Positions 1 to 8,846 of a stretch of 53,148 bases of DNA are shown one piece after another (the stretch's first letter is position 1; each line of letters starts with the position of its first letter). The stretch is from JAABRU01 sp050180235 (GTDB lineage Bacteria; Desulfobacterota; Desulfobacteria; Desulfobacterales; Desulfococcaceae). The stretch spans positions 1 to 53,148 of the forward strand of contig JBFXEJ010000029.1 in NCBI GenBank assembly GCA_050180235.1. The letters are read 5' to 3'. The notes under the pieces were generated by a model. That model was not told the origin of the DNA and made no database searches. It was given only the letters and a program-made list of their open reading frames with translations. A program made the position numbers and the translations under genes.

Positions 1-54
1 TTCAAGTTCCTGACGTTCACTGTCTGTAAGACTCACAAGATATTTTTTCCGCAT
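1..54 (-). CDS. IS630-type transposase, N-terminal start only
   Basis: Only the first 18 codons lie in the window; the gene runs off the left edge. The predicted start, MRKKYLVSLTDSERQELE, matches the usual opening of the helix-turn-helix DNA-binding part of IS630-family transposases. A good ribosome-binding site (GAGGGAG) sits 6 bases before the ATG at 54. Whether the gene is intact and where the element ends cannot be seen. Family assignment rests on a short stretch, so it is probable, not certain. Confidence 0.6.
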   Translation of the reverse strand, partial: MRKKYLVSLTDSERQELE

Positions 55-77
55 TGTTTTCTCCCTCAATTTTTTTT

Positions 78-377
78 TCAGATTGAGAAATTATAATGCG
101 TCAGTTTAATTTTGACAAGACAATAGAGCAGTGTGGCAAACGCTATTGGGACGCCAATCCCAAGGGCCCAGAGACTGTTGTTGACGGTTACGCCTTCCTT
201 CCCCAAAAAGAAGGTCATTGTATCTAATACGACCGCTACAAACAGAAAAAGAAATCCGATACGAAGAGCAACTTTTCGGCGATACGCGATCCAGAGACTT
301 GCCAATACCAATGCGATGCCAAAAATGTTGAGTCCCGATAATATCCAGTAATCTTTGAACCGTTGAATCCATTCCAT
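78..377 (-). CDS. small integral membrane protein, unknown function
   Basis: A 99-residue protein with three strongly hydrophobic segments at roughly residues 14-31, 38-57 and 69-89, separated by short basic or acidic loops. The start at 377 is supported by an AGGGGG ribosome-binding site just upstream. I recognise no family. It precedes the transposase start by 23 bases on the same strand, so it may be a bystander beside an insertion sequence. Location would be the inner membrane; no catalytic motif is visible. Confidence 0.6.
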   Translation of the reverse strand: MEWIQRFKDYWILSGLNIFGIALVLASLWIAYRRKVALRIGFLFLFVAVVLDTMTFFLGKEGVTVNNSLWALGIGVPIAFATLLYCLVKIKLTHYNFSI

Positions 378-604
378 ATTTTCCCCCTTCGGAAGACCTT
401 TTGATGCTGTGATCTGTTCCTTTCATCAATCGCTTATGATATGACTGTTTTTTATTAATATATCATGATGATACACCTGAACATGCGAAAGATAATCCGC
501 GACATTTGTAACTTTGAAGGCATTTCTCTCTGAAGTTGCTTTATTCTGCGTTTGTGAGGCATTTCGCTTCCAACAATCCAATGCCGTTTCCTTAAGAAAA
601 TTTA

Positions 605-680
605 AGGAGTGCCGGACTGAAAGTCTGACAGTCTTTTCTGAATTATTTCAGTGTCCCAAACTTTCAGTTCGGGACTTTTC
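605..680 (+). repeat. two-hairpin repeat, copy 1
   Basis: Two adjacent stem-loops: 611-618 with 622-629, and 653-662 with 666-675, each with a 3-base GAA or TTC loop. The unit opens with AGGAGTG. Related units lie at 3613-3689 and, reversed, at 32521-32597. Stem sequences differ between copies while pairing is largely kept. Confidence 0.65.
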
Positions 681-879
681 CGCATTAAGGAAAAGGCATT
701 GTCCAACAATCAGCGGAGGACGGCACCCTGCCGGAAGCACGAATCGCCCCGGCAGGCATTTGTTAAACAGTTTTTCCCGTCCAACATGCAAAACATTATG
801 TTAAACGGAAATACCTTTCTGATTTTTTTTCACTTATCACCGACAAAACAAAAAAGCAAGATATTTAAAACAGCTTCTT

Positions 880-982
880 AGGTGATTTATGAAAATAAAT
901 ATCCCGGTTCAGTTCACAGGCACAGGTCAAAAGCCGGAAGTTTTTGCTGCTTTGCCGGGATATTTTTTTCTGGAAATCACCT
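880..982 (+). mobile_element. 103-bp MITE-like element, family A, copy 1
   Basis: Begins AGGTGATTT and ends with its complement AAATCACCT. The inner arms are also largely complementary (AAATATCCCGG against CCGGGATATTT), so the unit can fold into one long imperfect hairpin. Two more copies of exactly 103 bp occur at 18066-18168 (reversed) and 32617-32719. It encodes no protein, so movement would need a transposase supplied elsewhere. Confidence 0.75.
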
Positions 983-1028
983 TATATACAGGTTTGAAAT
1001 GGATGATGAAAATATTTTTATTCAGCAG

Positions 1029-1058
1029 TTGACAGTCAACCGTAATTTACAGTATAAT
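1029..1058 (+). promoter_or_regulatory. sigma70-type promoter for the ABC exporter operon
   Basis: TTGACA at 1029-1034 and TATAAT at 1053-1058 match both consensus hexamers, with an 18-bp spacer. The -35 box lies in a small palindrome (GTTGACAGTCAAC). The nearest downstream gene on this strand is the ABC ATPase at 1398, implying a leader of about 330 bases that contains a family B element. Confidence 0.6.
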
Positions 1059-1165
1059 ATATTGATATTTAAATCAACACTGAATTTGATCAGAGTTCAG
1101 ATAAATTTTTATGAATTGATGTAATGCTTTTAATTCATATAATTTTGCTATAGTTGTTTTTGTAA

Positions 1166-1290
1166 CTGATGTTACGCCAATCCGGAAGAATGCTGTATTT
1201 CCCGTCATTCCGTCGAAAGCATGAATCCAGTATTTTCAAACGGTTCCGGATACCGGCTTTCGCCGGTATGACGAATCTGCGTAACATCAG
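1166..1290. mobile_element. 125-bp inverted-repeat element, family B, copy 1
   Basis: Ends CTGATGTTACGC and GCGTAACATCAG are perfect inverted repeats of 12 bp. The interior carries REP-like palindromic sequence (CGTCATTCC ... GGTATGACG). A copy of the same length is at 32839-32963, a truncated one at 24516-24600, and a core-only relative at 52905-52974. Confidence 0.75.
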
Positions 1291-1397
1291 GTTTACAATA
1301 ATCACAGGACAGGCGGTTTTTATGAAAAAACTGGTTTTTCTGATACACGAAAACTTCAGACCGGGTAATTATTTCAACTGCACAATTTCCAAACAGC

Positions 1398-2324
1398 ATG
1401 GATAATGAAGAAAAAAAATTCGTAATTGATGTTCATGGAATCAGCAAATCTTTTGGCGCAAAAACTGTGGTCAGAAGCCTGGATATGCGTGTTGCCCAAG
1501 GGGAGATTTACGGCTTTCTCGGTCCAAACGGATCGGGAAAAACAACCTTTATCCGCATGTTATGCGGTCTGCTCCGGCCGGACAAAGGAAGCGGAACCTG
1601 TCTGGGATATGACATTCTCAGCCAGTCGGATCAGATCAAACCCCATGTGGGTTATATGTCCCAGAAATTCAGCCTGTATGAAGACCTTACAGTTTATGAA
1701 AATCTGGATTTTACAGCCCGGACTTACGGACTGAAAAACCGGGGGGAACTGGTAAATCGCTATATCGGACAGATGGGACTGGAACGGTTCAGAAATCAAC
1801 TGGCCGGAAGCCTTTCCGGCGGATGGAAACAGCGGCTGGCTCTGACTTCCTGCATTCTGCATCAGCCCCAGCTTCTGCTGCTGGATGAACCCACTGCCGG
1901 AGTTGATCCGGGTGCACGCCGTGATTTCTGGGATGAGGTTCACCGGCTCGCGGCAGAAGGCATTACCTCTCTGATCAGTACGCATTATATGGACGAGGCC
2001 GAGCGATGTCACAGGCTGGCCTATATTGCCTACGGGGATTTGCTTGCTTCCGGAACCGTTGAGGAACTGATTCAGAATTCAGGGCTTGTCACCTGGCATG
2101 TGACAGGAAAAGAGATGCACAGTCTGTCGGAAAAACTCAGAAATCTGCCGGGTGTGGAACAGGTTGTGGCATTCGGAAACACCCTGCACATCAGCGGAGT
2201 GAATCAGAAAGAACTCGAAGCAGGTATCAGTCCTTATATGAACGATCTTTACCAGTGGAAAAAAGCAGAGACAAATCTGGAAGAGGTTTTTATCCATCTG
2301 ATGCAAAAGGCAAACACCCGCTGA
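1398..2324 (+). CDS. ABC transporter ATP-binding protein (YbhF/CcmA-like)
   Basis: A 308-residue single-domain ABC ATPase that would power the membrane partner encoded at 2395. All nucleotide-binding motifs are visible: Walker A GPNGSGKTT at 42-50, Q-loop Q89, signature LSGGW at 139-143, Walker B LLLLDE at 159-164 and the switch histidine H196. The C-terminal ~90 residues match the extension of drug and polymer exporter ATPases. Unlike the E. coli YbhF type there is one nucleotide-binding domain, not a tandem pair, and no HlyD-type adaptor gene is adjacent. No strong ribosome-binding site precedes the ATG. The substrate cannot be told from sequence. Confidence 0.9.
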   Translation: MDNEEKKFVIDVHGISKSFGAKTVVRSLDMRVAQGEIYGFLGPNGSGKTTFIRMLCGLLRPDKGSGTCLGYDILSQSDQIKPHVGYMSQKFSLYEDLTVYENLDFTARTYGLKNRGELVNRYIGQMGLERFRNQLAGSLSGGWKQRLALTSCILHQPQLLLLDEPTAGVDPGARRDFWDEVHRLAAEGITSLISTHYMDEAERCHRLAYIAYGDLLASGTVEELIQNSGLVTWHVTGKEMHSLSEKLRNLPGVEQVVAFGNTLHISGVNQKELEAGISPYMNDLYQWKKAETNLEEVFIHLMQKANTR

Positions 2325-2340
2325 GGTTAACCCATTTTAA

Positions 2341-2373
2341 AAAAACCGGATTTTTTGAAAAAATCCGGTTTTT
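2341..2373 (+). terminator. 16-bp hairpin between the ABC ATPase and permease genes
   Basis: AAAAACCGGATTTTTT pairs perfectly with the following arm and ends in a T-run, so it resembles an intrinsic terminator 16 bases after the ATPase stop. The permease starts 21 bases later, so it may act as a partial terminator or mRNA stabiliser. The first 30 bases are identical to 33383-33412, next to the giant gene's stop. Confidence 0.6.
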
Positions 2374-2394
2374 CAGGCATAAAAGAATCTCCCC

Positions 2395-3534
2395 ATGTTG
2401 AAACGATTTTTCTCTTTCAGCCGCTTATGGGCAATTGTGGTAAAGGAATTTATCCAGATGAGACGCGACCGTCTCACCTTTGCCATGATGATTGGAATTC
2501 CGCTTCTGCAACTGGTTCTGTTCGGATATGCCATCAATTCCGATCCCAAACATCTGCCCACAGCCATTCTCTGTGCTGACAATTCTTTTTTTTCCCGCTC
2601 CATTGCTGCGGCTATGCACAACAGTGCCTATTTCCATGTGGAGCAGAATATAAAAAGCAGAGATGAAGCCTGCCGGCTGCTTCAACTCGGTGAGATTCAG
2701 TTTGTGCTGACCATACCCGAAGGCTTCAGCCGCAGACTGATTCGGGGGGAAAAACCCGTTCTTCTGCTTGAGGCCGATGCCACAGATCCGTCTGCCACAG
2801 GCGGAGCAGTCGGAGCGTTCCGTGAGATTGTCAGAAGGGCAGTTTGGCAGGATTTAAAAGGTTCACTGTCACATCTGCGGACAGATGATGAACCTGTGAC
2901 TGTCAGGATTCACGCTGATTACAATCCTGAGGGAATTACCCAGTACAATATTGTTCCCGGACTCATGGGAGTGGTTCTGACCCTTACTCTGGTGATTATC
3001 ACTGGCCTGGCAATCACCCGTGAAAGTGAGCGCGGCACAATGGAGAATCTGCTTTCCACACCGGTCAAACCCATTGAGGTGATGTTCGGAAAGATTATCC
3101 CCTATATTTTGGTGGGATACATCCAGACGACCCTGATTCTGACTGCTGCCCGTTTTCTTTTTCATGTGCCCATGCAGGGGAGTCTGCTGCTTATCTATCT
3201 TTTGTCCCTGCTTTTTATCGCAGCAAATCTCAGTGTGGGACTTACTCTTTCCACTGTGGCAAAAAACCAGTTGCAGGCCATGCAGATGTCTGTATTTTTC
3301 TTTTTGCCATCCCTTCTGTTATCCGGATTTATGTTTCCTTTCCGGGGGATGCCGGTATGGGCGCAGTGCATTGGCAGTGTACTGCCTCTGACGCATTATC
3401 TCAGGATTGTCCGGGGCATTCTGCTGAAAGGGAACGGACTGGCTGAATCCCTTCCCCATACTGTCCCGATAGTGATTTTTTGGATAGCCGTGATTTTTGT
3501 GGGACTTATCCGCTACAGGCGGACGCTGGATTAG
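2395..3534 (+). CDS. ABC-2 type permease (YbhR/YbhS-like exporter subunit)
   Basis: A 379-residue inner-membrane protein with the classical ABC-2 layout: a short cytoplasmic start (KEFIQMRRDR), one membrane helix at about 29-47, a large extracytoplasmic domain to about residue 180, then five hydrophobic helices. The TRESERGTMENLL stretch before the later helices is a conserved cytoplasmic coupling region of this family. It forms the export channel with the ATPase just upstream. These systems usually have two permeases or an adaptor; only one permease is present, so a homodimer is likely. Cargo unknown. Confidence 0.88.
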   Translation: MLKRFFSFSRLWAIVVKEFIQMRRDRLTFAMMIGIPLLQLVLFGYAINSDPKHLPTAILCADNSFFSRSIAAAMHNSAYFHVEQNIKSRDEACRLLQLGEIQFVLTIPEGFSRRLIRGEKPVLLLEADATDPSATGGAVGAFREIVRRAVWQDLKGSLSHLRTDDEPVTVRIHADYNPEGITQYNIVPGLMGVVLTLTLVIITGLAITRESERGTMENLLSTPVKPIEVMFGKIIPYILVGYIQTTLILTAARFLFHVPMQGSLLLIYLLSLLFIAANLSVGLTLSTVAKNQLQAMQMSVFFFLPSLLLSGFMFPFRGMPVWAQCIGSVLPLTHYLRIVRGILLKGNGLAESLPHTVPIVIFWIAVIFVGLIRYRRTLD

Positions 3535-3612
3535 GAAATCTGCCAAAATCCCTAATCTTCGTTCCTCATAGCGGATTTGATATAAGGCTATTTCCTGAAA
3601 AGAAAGTACCAG

Positions 3613-3689
3613 AGGAGTGCCAAACTGAAAGTTTGGCAATGTCTGCGGTTGATAATTCAGTCACAAACTTTCAGTTTGTGATTCCTTCA
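3613..3689 (+). repeat. two-hairpin repeat, copy 2
   Basis: Stem-loops 3618-3626 with 3630-3638, and 3661-3669 with 3673-3681. Same layout and opening AGGAGTGCC as the copy at 605, but the stems have changed on both sides together. It sits between the convergent permease and AI-2E genes, where it may also end transcription. Confidence 0.65.
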
Positions 3690-3718
3690 GACATGGTATA
3701 TTCATATTTGTAAATCGC

Positions 3719-4921
3719 CTAAACAGCTCCCCCTTTTTCTGTATCTGCGGATGGATGGCGGATGGCATGTCCGAAGAAATAGGTGCAGACCGGCACGCCC
3801 AGAATCAGTCCCCAGAAATGAAAGAGTTTGCCGCTGATAGTCAGAATTATAAGCACAATCACTGGGTTGATCCGCATACGCGCTCCGTAGATTTTGGGAT
3901 TCAGGATATAGCCTTCGATCAGGTGCACAATAATAATAAGCAGAATGGCCAGAAACAGGGTTTGCAGTCCGCCTGATGTCTGCAGCGCTATAAGGCATAT
4001 GGGAACCGAACTCACAAAAACACCGGCCACAGGGATAAAACTGCAAAAGAATACAATGACAGACAGAAACGCGACATTTGTCCCCATTCCCAGTATATAA
4101 ATGCCGATGGCTGTCAGAACAGTGTTGATCAGCGAAATATAGAACTGGGCTTCCAAAGCCTGCCCAAGCACCTGGGAAAAATTGAAAATATTTTCAGCCA
4201 CCTCATCATAGATAAAGCGGAGTTTGGTGTTTTTCAGATCCGTGACATTGCTGCTCAGCCGGGGCAGATCAAAGACTATCAGGAATGAAAAAAGCAGGGA
4301 AAGAAGAAATGCTGAGGAAACCGAAGCAAAACGTCCCCCGATTCCGCCCAGAATACTGAGAACCTGATCTATTTTTTTGGTATTTCCCTCTGCAAATTCC
4401 CCAAATCCCATGAGTTCCTGCAAAAACGCGATGGTGGGCGATTTTCCTTTTTTTTCAGCAGGCTCATCCTCTTTTACGTTTTCCTGCGGTGTCTGCCCAT
4501 CGATTAGTTCAGGGTCCCGGAGTTCCGGAATCACGTTATAAAGAACCGGGTACCGGTCTGCCAGATTCACGAGGGTTTCATCCACCTTTTTGATATAGAC
4601 GGAGAACTGACTGACAAATGCCTCGGTCTGTTTCCGGACTTTGGGAAACACGAAAAGCCCCACAGCAGTCAGGAAAGTCAGCAGAAGAACAAAAACAGTG
4701 ATGACCCGCAGTCCTCTGCTGCAGATATATTTTCCCAGCCGGTTGACGCTTCCGGACTGGATATAGGCAAATACAAATGTGAGAAAAAGCAGGAGAAAAA
4801 AGGAGCGGAGTATATAAAGAAGAGATGCCAGAATGGCCCATACGGCAAAGCGCGTTGTCAGGGGAATCAGATAATTCCAGGGCGCAGGCAAATCCGACAG
4901 TATATCATCCTTCTTTTCCAT
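3719..4921 (-). CDS. AI-2E family transporter (PerM/TqsA-like permease)
   Basis: A 400-residue polytopic membrane protein. Hydrophobic segments lie near residues 22-57, 72-92, 205-220 and in the C-terminal half, where conserved family features are readable: FCSFIPVAGVF, then LIEGYILNPKIYGARM followed by two closing helices. Members have been linked to autoinducer-2 or peptide export and to ion exchange; the substrate here is unknown. The hydrophilic stretch at about 115-185 is acidic and lysine-rich. AAAGGA precedes the ATG. It lies 72 bases downstream of an acyl-CoA synthetase gene, separated by a hairpin (4942-4965), so partial co-transcription is possible. Confidence 0.85.
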   Translation of the reverse strand: MEKKDDILSDLPAPWNYLIPLTTRFAVWAILASLLYILRSFFLLLFLTFVFAYIQSGSVNRLGKYICSRGLRVITVFVLLLTFLTAVGLFVFPKVRKQTEAFVSQFSVYIKKVDETLVNLADRYPVLYNVIPELRDPELIDGQTPQENVKEDEPAEKKGKSPTIAFLQELMGFGEFAEGNTKKIDQVLSILGGIGGRFASVSSAFLLSLLFSFLIVFDLPRLSSNVTDLKNTKLRFIYDEVAENIFNFSQVLGQALEAQFYISLINTVLTAIGIYILGMGTNVAFLSVIVFFCSFIPVAGVFVSSVPICLIALQTSGGLQTLFLAILLIIIVHLIEGYILNPKIYGARMRINPVIVLIILTISGKLFHFWGLILGVPVCTYFFGHAIRHPSADTEKGGAV

Positions 4922-4993
4922 TTATTTTCCTTTGGAAATCCGGCGAAGCCGTTTCCGGCTCCGCCTTTGTGGGTGGGTAAGCGGAAAAAATGA

Positions 4994-6673
4994 TTATGCA
5001 GTCTTAATCTTTGCTTCTTCTTCCCTGCCCAGTTTCTGTGTGGCCTGCTCGCGGAGTTTGTATTTCTGAATCTTGCCGCTGGCAGTGGTGGGATATTCAT
5101 TGACAAACATGAAGAAAGCCGGGATCTTGTGGAAAGCGATTTTGTCTTTGCAGAAATCTCTCATCTGCTCTTCTGTGCCCTGCTTTCCGGGTTTCATCTG
5201 GATAAACGCGCAGACTTCCTCTCCGTATTTGCGGCTGGGAACCCCGACCACCTGCACATCCTTGATGTCCGGATGGGTGTAAAGAAATTCCTCAATTTCA
5301 CGGGGATAGACATTTTCACCGCCCCGGATGATCATGTCTTTGATCCGGCCCGTGATTTTGCAGTATCCCTCTTTGTCCATGACAGCCAGATCTCCGGTAT
5401 GGAGCCATTTGTCCTGATCAACAGCCTTGGCTGTGGCTTCGGGATTTTTGTAATAACCCTTCATGACATGGTAGCCCCGTGTGCAGAGTTCGCCCTGCAC
5501 CCCGTATTCGACTTCCTCACCGGTTCCGGGATCCACAATTTTGACTTCCACATTGGGCAAAGCTCGTCCCACAGTGCTGACGCGTCTTTCCAGAGAATCC
5601 TCTGTGCGGGTCTGGGTAATGCCCGGAGATGCTTCGGTCTGACCGTAAACAATGGTCATTTCCGAAGCACCCATGTCACCGACCACCTGTTTCATAACTT
5701 CAATGGGACAGGGGGAACCGGCCATGATGCCTGTGCGCAGGGTTGAGGTTTTGTAACTTTTTTTCTTCATTTCCTCCAGTTCGGCAATGAACATGGTGGG
5801 TACGCCGTGCAGAGCAGTGCATCCGGATGCCTGAACCGTTTCCAGCACTTCATCAGGTTTGAAAGCAATCACCGGGGCCATTGCCGTCGATGAAACCACG
5901 CAGGTCAAAGTACCCAGCACGCACCCGAAGCAGTGGAAAAAGGGAACAGGAATGCACATCGTGTCTTTGCTGCTCAGTTTCATACATTCGCCCAGACTTT
6001 TGGCATTGCCGATGAGGTTGGTATGGGTCAGCATGACGCCTTTGGGGAAACCGGTCGTGCCGGAGGTATACTGCATATTGATGACATCATAGGGATCCAG
6101 GGAATCCTGACGGGCCTTGAGTTCTTTGTCGGAAATCTTTTTGCCCATTTCCATGACATCTGACCAGTTGAACATGCCCGGATGCTTTTCTTTGCCAATG
6201 AAAATCACATTTTTCAGCATGGGCAGTTTGGCACTTTTCAGTTTGCCAGGTTCGCTGTTTTTCAGTTCCGGACATACATCATAAACCACCTTGAGATATT
6301 CATCCGCTTCCCGCACACCGCCGATAAGCACGAGCGTGTTGGAATCAGACTGCTTCATCAGGTATTCCAGTTCAAAACTCCGGTAAGCAGTGTTGACTGT
6401 CACCAGCACAGCACCCATTTTTCCGGTTCCAAACTGGGAGCATACCCATTCCGGCACATTGTTGGCCCAGATAGCAATTTTATCATCTTTTTCAATGCCC
6501 AGAGCCATGAAACCTTTTGCAACCGTATTGCACACATCCCGGAATTGCCTGTAATTGTAGCTGATTCCGAGTTTGTGGTATTCCAGAGCTTTGCTGTCGC
6601 CGAACTGATCAGCCACAATGTCAACCAACTGTCCGATGGTGGTTTTTCCCACTTCATACTTGGGTAACTGCAT
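4994..6673 (-). CDS. AMP-dependent fatty acyl-CoA synthetase (FadD-like)
   Basis: A 559-residue cytoplasmic ligase that would activate a carboxylic acid to its CoA thioester through an acyl-adenylate. The ANL motifs are present: P-loop YTSGTTGFPKG at about 201-211, YGQTEASPG in the middle, TGDLAVMDKEGYCKITGRIKD at the hinge (read as TGDLAV..GYCKITGRIKD), and the catalytic lysine in TASGKIQK at about 531. The chain length it uses cannot be read off, but it resembles medium- or long-chain fatty-acid ligases. Start supported by GGGGAGG. It is one of three divergent synthetases within 7.3 kb, suggesting use of several acids. Confidence 0.9.
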   Translation of the reverse strand: MQLPKYEVGKTTIGQLVDIVADQFGDSKALEYHKLGISYNYRQFRDVCNTVAKGFMALGIEKDDKIAIWANNVPEWVCSQFGTGKMGAVLVTVNTAYRSFELEYLMKQSDSNTLVLIGGVREADEYLKVVYDVCPELKNSEPGKLKSAKLPMLKNVIFIGKEKHPGMFNWSDVMEMGKKISDKELKARQDSLDPYDVINMQYTSGTTGFPKGVMLTHTNLIGNAKSLGECMKLSSKDTMCIPVPFFHCFGCVLGTLTCVVSSTAMAPVIAFKPDEVLETVQASGCTALHGVPTMFIAELEEMKKKSYKTSTLRTGIMAGSPCPIEVMKQVVGDMGASEMTIVYGQTEASPGITQTRTEDSLERRVSTVGRALPNVEVKIVDPGTGEEVEYGVQGELCTRGYHVMKGYYKNPEATAKAVDQDKWLHTGDLAVMDKEGYCKITGRIKDMIIRGGENVYPREIEEFLYTHPDIKDVQVVGVPSRKYGEEVCAFIQMKPGKQGTEEQMRDFCKDKIAFHKIPAFFMFVNEYPTTASGKIQKYKLREQATQKLGREEEAKIKTA

Positions 6674-7017
6674 ACTTAAATCCTCCCCTGCTGTGTTTGA
6701 TGTTTCTGTGTGAATTGGAAATCATCTTAAGGATTTGAAAATTGCTGATATACCGGTTTCAGTGTTCCGCATCTGTTCCCTGACACCTGAAGAGGTATTT
6801 CAGAAAGTTTCACTTCCCTTAAATGAACGTCAGTTACTTATTATGTAAAATTAAAAAAATAAGACAGAGCGTATTTCTGACTGAAAAAACCCTGAGGATA
6901 TTGAGAACCCTCAGGGTTTCCTGAAAATCAGCCTCTGAAATCTTTTTTCAGATTCCATGCAGAAGGCCTGTTTTCAGGTTTTCCCAAAAAATCAGATTGC
7001 TATCTGATAAAAATCTG
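6674..7017. other. intergenic region between two acyl-CoA synthetase genes
   Basis: No gene. The half near 6674 would carry the promoter of the 4994-6673 synthetase, and the other half holds the terminator of the next synthetase (6887-6919). No operator palindrome was recognised. Confidence 0.5.
6887..6919 (-). terminator. rho-independent terminator after the second synthetase
   Basis: AAACCCTGAGG at 6887-6897 pairs with CCTCAGGGTTT at 6909-6919, and on the minus strand the stem is followed by six T residues. It lies about 100 bases beyond the stop of the 7018-8628 gene. Confidence 0.8.
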
Positions 7018-8628
7018 TTAGTTGACCTTCTTTTCCCGGCCCTTCCACTCTTTGTCGCGCAGTTTGAACTTCTGAATCTTGCCGGTTGCGGTTTTGGGCA
7101 GTTCGCCGAATTCAACATGCTTGGGTGCTTTGAATTTGGCAAGTCTTTCCTTGCAGAATGCTATGATCTCTTCTGCTGTGGGATTTTTCCCTGTCTTGGG
7201 AACCACAAAGGCTTTGGGAACCTCGCCCCATTTCTCATCCGGAACCGCGACAACAGCAACTTCCAGAACATCAGGATGGCGGTAAATCACATTTTCCACC
7301 TCAACAGTGGAGATGTTTTCGCCGCCGCTGATGATGATGTCTTTTTTGCGATCCATGATCTGCACATAATTGTCAGGGTGCATGACCGCCAAATCCCCGG
7401 AATGGAACCAGCCGCCTTCAAACGCAGTGGCAGTGGCCTGGGGATCTTTGTAATACCCTGTCATGACATTGTTGCCGCGCATGACAATTTCGCCGATGGT
7501 TTTGCCGTCACGCGGAACAGGCTTCATGGTTCCCGGATCCACCACATCCACATACATTGCCACGATAAAGGCCACACCCTGACGGGATTTGAGTTTTGCC
7601 TGCTCTTCCATAGGAAGTTTTGCCCATTCCTCATGCCATGCGCATACCGTATGAGGCCCGAACACCTCGGTCAGTCCGTAAGTATGGGTGATGGTTGCCC
7701 CAATGGATTCCATGTTCTGAATTATGGTCGGAGCCGGGGGAGCGCCCGCTGTCATAATCTGGATGGGTTTTTTGAATTTCACATTGTTGGCAGTGGCATA
7801 GGTTGACATGCCGATGAGAATGGTCGGAGCCGCGCACAGATGCGTGACACCTTCCTTTTCAATCACTTTGTAAATCTCATCCGGCACAACCTTGCGCAGA
7901 CAGACATGGGTTCCGCTCATGGCTGTAACGCCCCAGGTGAAGCACCAGCCATTGCAATGGAACATGGGCAGGGTCCATAGATATGCAGACCGGGAATTGA
8001 AGCCGATTTCCAGCATTTCACCCAGAGCGTTCAGATATGCGCCCCTGTGATGATACATAACGCCTTTGGGCAGTCCGGTTGTGCCGCTGGTGTAGTTGAT
8101 GGTGATGTTCTGATATTCATCATCCACATTCGGTTTGATGGGTTCGGGTGAACCTGTTGCCAGAAATTCCTCATATTCCATGCCACTGAGAGGTCTGTCA
8201 ACCGTGACATCACAGATATTGACAAAGGTTCTTACCTGTTTGAGTTCGCTGACAACCGGTTTGATCAGTCCGGAGAATTCATTGTCCACAAACACTGCTT
8301 TGGAATCAGAATGATTGATAATATATCCCACTTCCTGGGCGGCAAGCCGGATATTGACACTGACCAGCACAGCTCCGAGCATGGGAACCGCGTAATGGGC
8401 CTCCAGCATGGGCGGTGTGTTCGGACAGACAAAGGCCACTTTGTCGCCTTTGCCGATACCGGTTTTTTTCAGTGCGCTGGCCAGACGGCAGACCCGTGCG
8501 TAAAATTCTTTGTATGTATAGCGTTTGTCATTGTAAACAACTGCGGTTTTGTCCGGATAAACAGATGCGGAACGGCTGATGAAATGGACAGGGGTAAGAA
8601 CATCGAAATATACACTGCTGGGGGACAT
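7018..8628 (-). CDS. AMP-dependent acyl-CoA synthetase (medium-chain/AlkK-like)
   Basis: A 536-residue ANL-superfamily ligase. Visible motifs: P-loop YTSGTTGLPKGV near residue 177, THTYGLTEVFGP in the adenylate-binding region, GGWFHSGDLAVMHPD and DRKKDIIISGGENIS at the hinge, and the catalytic lysine in TATGKIQKFK near 514. The overall pattern is close to AlkK-type and plant AAE-type fatty-acid ligases. It starts 7 bases after AAGGAG. It differs clearly from the neighbouring synthetases, so the three are not recent duplicates. Expected role: first step of fatty-acid oxidation. Confidence 0.9.
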   Translation of the reverse strand: MSPSSVYFDVLTPVHFISRSASVYPDKTAVVYNDKRYTYKEFYARVCRLASALKKTGIGKGDKVAFVCPNTPPMLEAHYAVPMLGAVLVSVNIRLAAQEVGYIINHSDSKAVFVDNEFSGLIKPVVSELKQVRTFVNICDVTVDRPLSGMEYEEFLATGSPEPIKPNVDDEYQNITINYTSGTTGLPKGVMYHHRGAYLNALGEMLEIGFNSRSAYLWTLPMFHCNGWCFTWGVTAMSGTHVCLRKVVPDEIYKVIEKEGVTHLCAAPTILIGMSTYATANNVKFKKPIQIMTAGAPPAPTIIQNMESIGATITHTYGLTEVFGPHTVCAWHEEWAKLPMEEQAKLKSRQGVAFIVAMYVDVVDPGTMKPVPRDGKTIGEIVMRGNNVMTGYYKDPQATATAFEGGWFHSGDLAVMHPDNYVQIMDRKKDIIISGGENISTVEVENVIYRHPDVLEVAVVAVPDEKWGEVPKAFVVPKTGKNPTAEEIIAFCKERLAKFKAPKHVEFGELPKTATGKIQKFKLRDKEWKGREKKVN

Positions 8629-8787
8629 GAAATTTCTCCTTTGCTTGATAACTTATTGATGAATTTTAAAAAATATTTCAAAAATCCTTTCCGCATTTCT
8701 CATGCAGGAGATTCCCGCACTTAAAATTCGGAATTTGCTGCGACTGACGGACGTTACATCCTGCAATCCGAAAAATACCGGGGCTGC

Positions 8788-8816
8788 GGAGCCCCAAACG
8801 GAAAGTTTGGGACTCC
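8788..8816 (-). terminator. hairpin after the 63-residue gene
   Basis: GGAGTCCCAAACTTTCC and the complementary arm form a stem, followed on the minus strand by a run of five T in the next 20 bases. The stem sequence matches one arm of the two-hairpin repeat family, so this may be a repeat recruited as a terminator. Confidence 0.5.
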
Positions 8817-8846
8817 GGAACCGGCCGATCTCTGCCGGTCAGGTGC

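Larger units (their letters stand above)
378..1397. other. 1-kb gene-free stretch made of dispersed repeats
   Basis: No open reading frame here looks coding. It holds a two-hairpin repeat (605-680), a 103-bp terminal-inverted-repeat element (880-982), a consensus-like sigma70 promoter (1029-1058) and a 125-bp inverted-repeat element (1166-1290). The last two lie in the leader of the ABC transporter operon. Confidence 0.7.
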
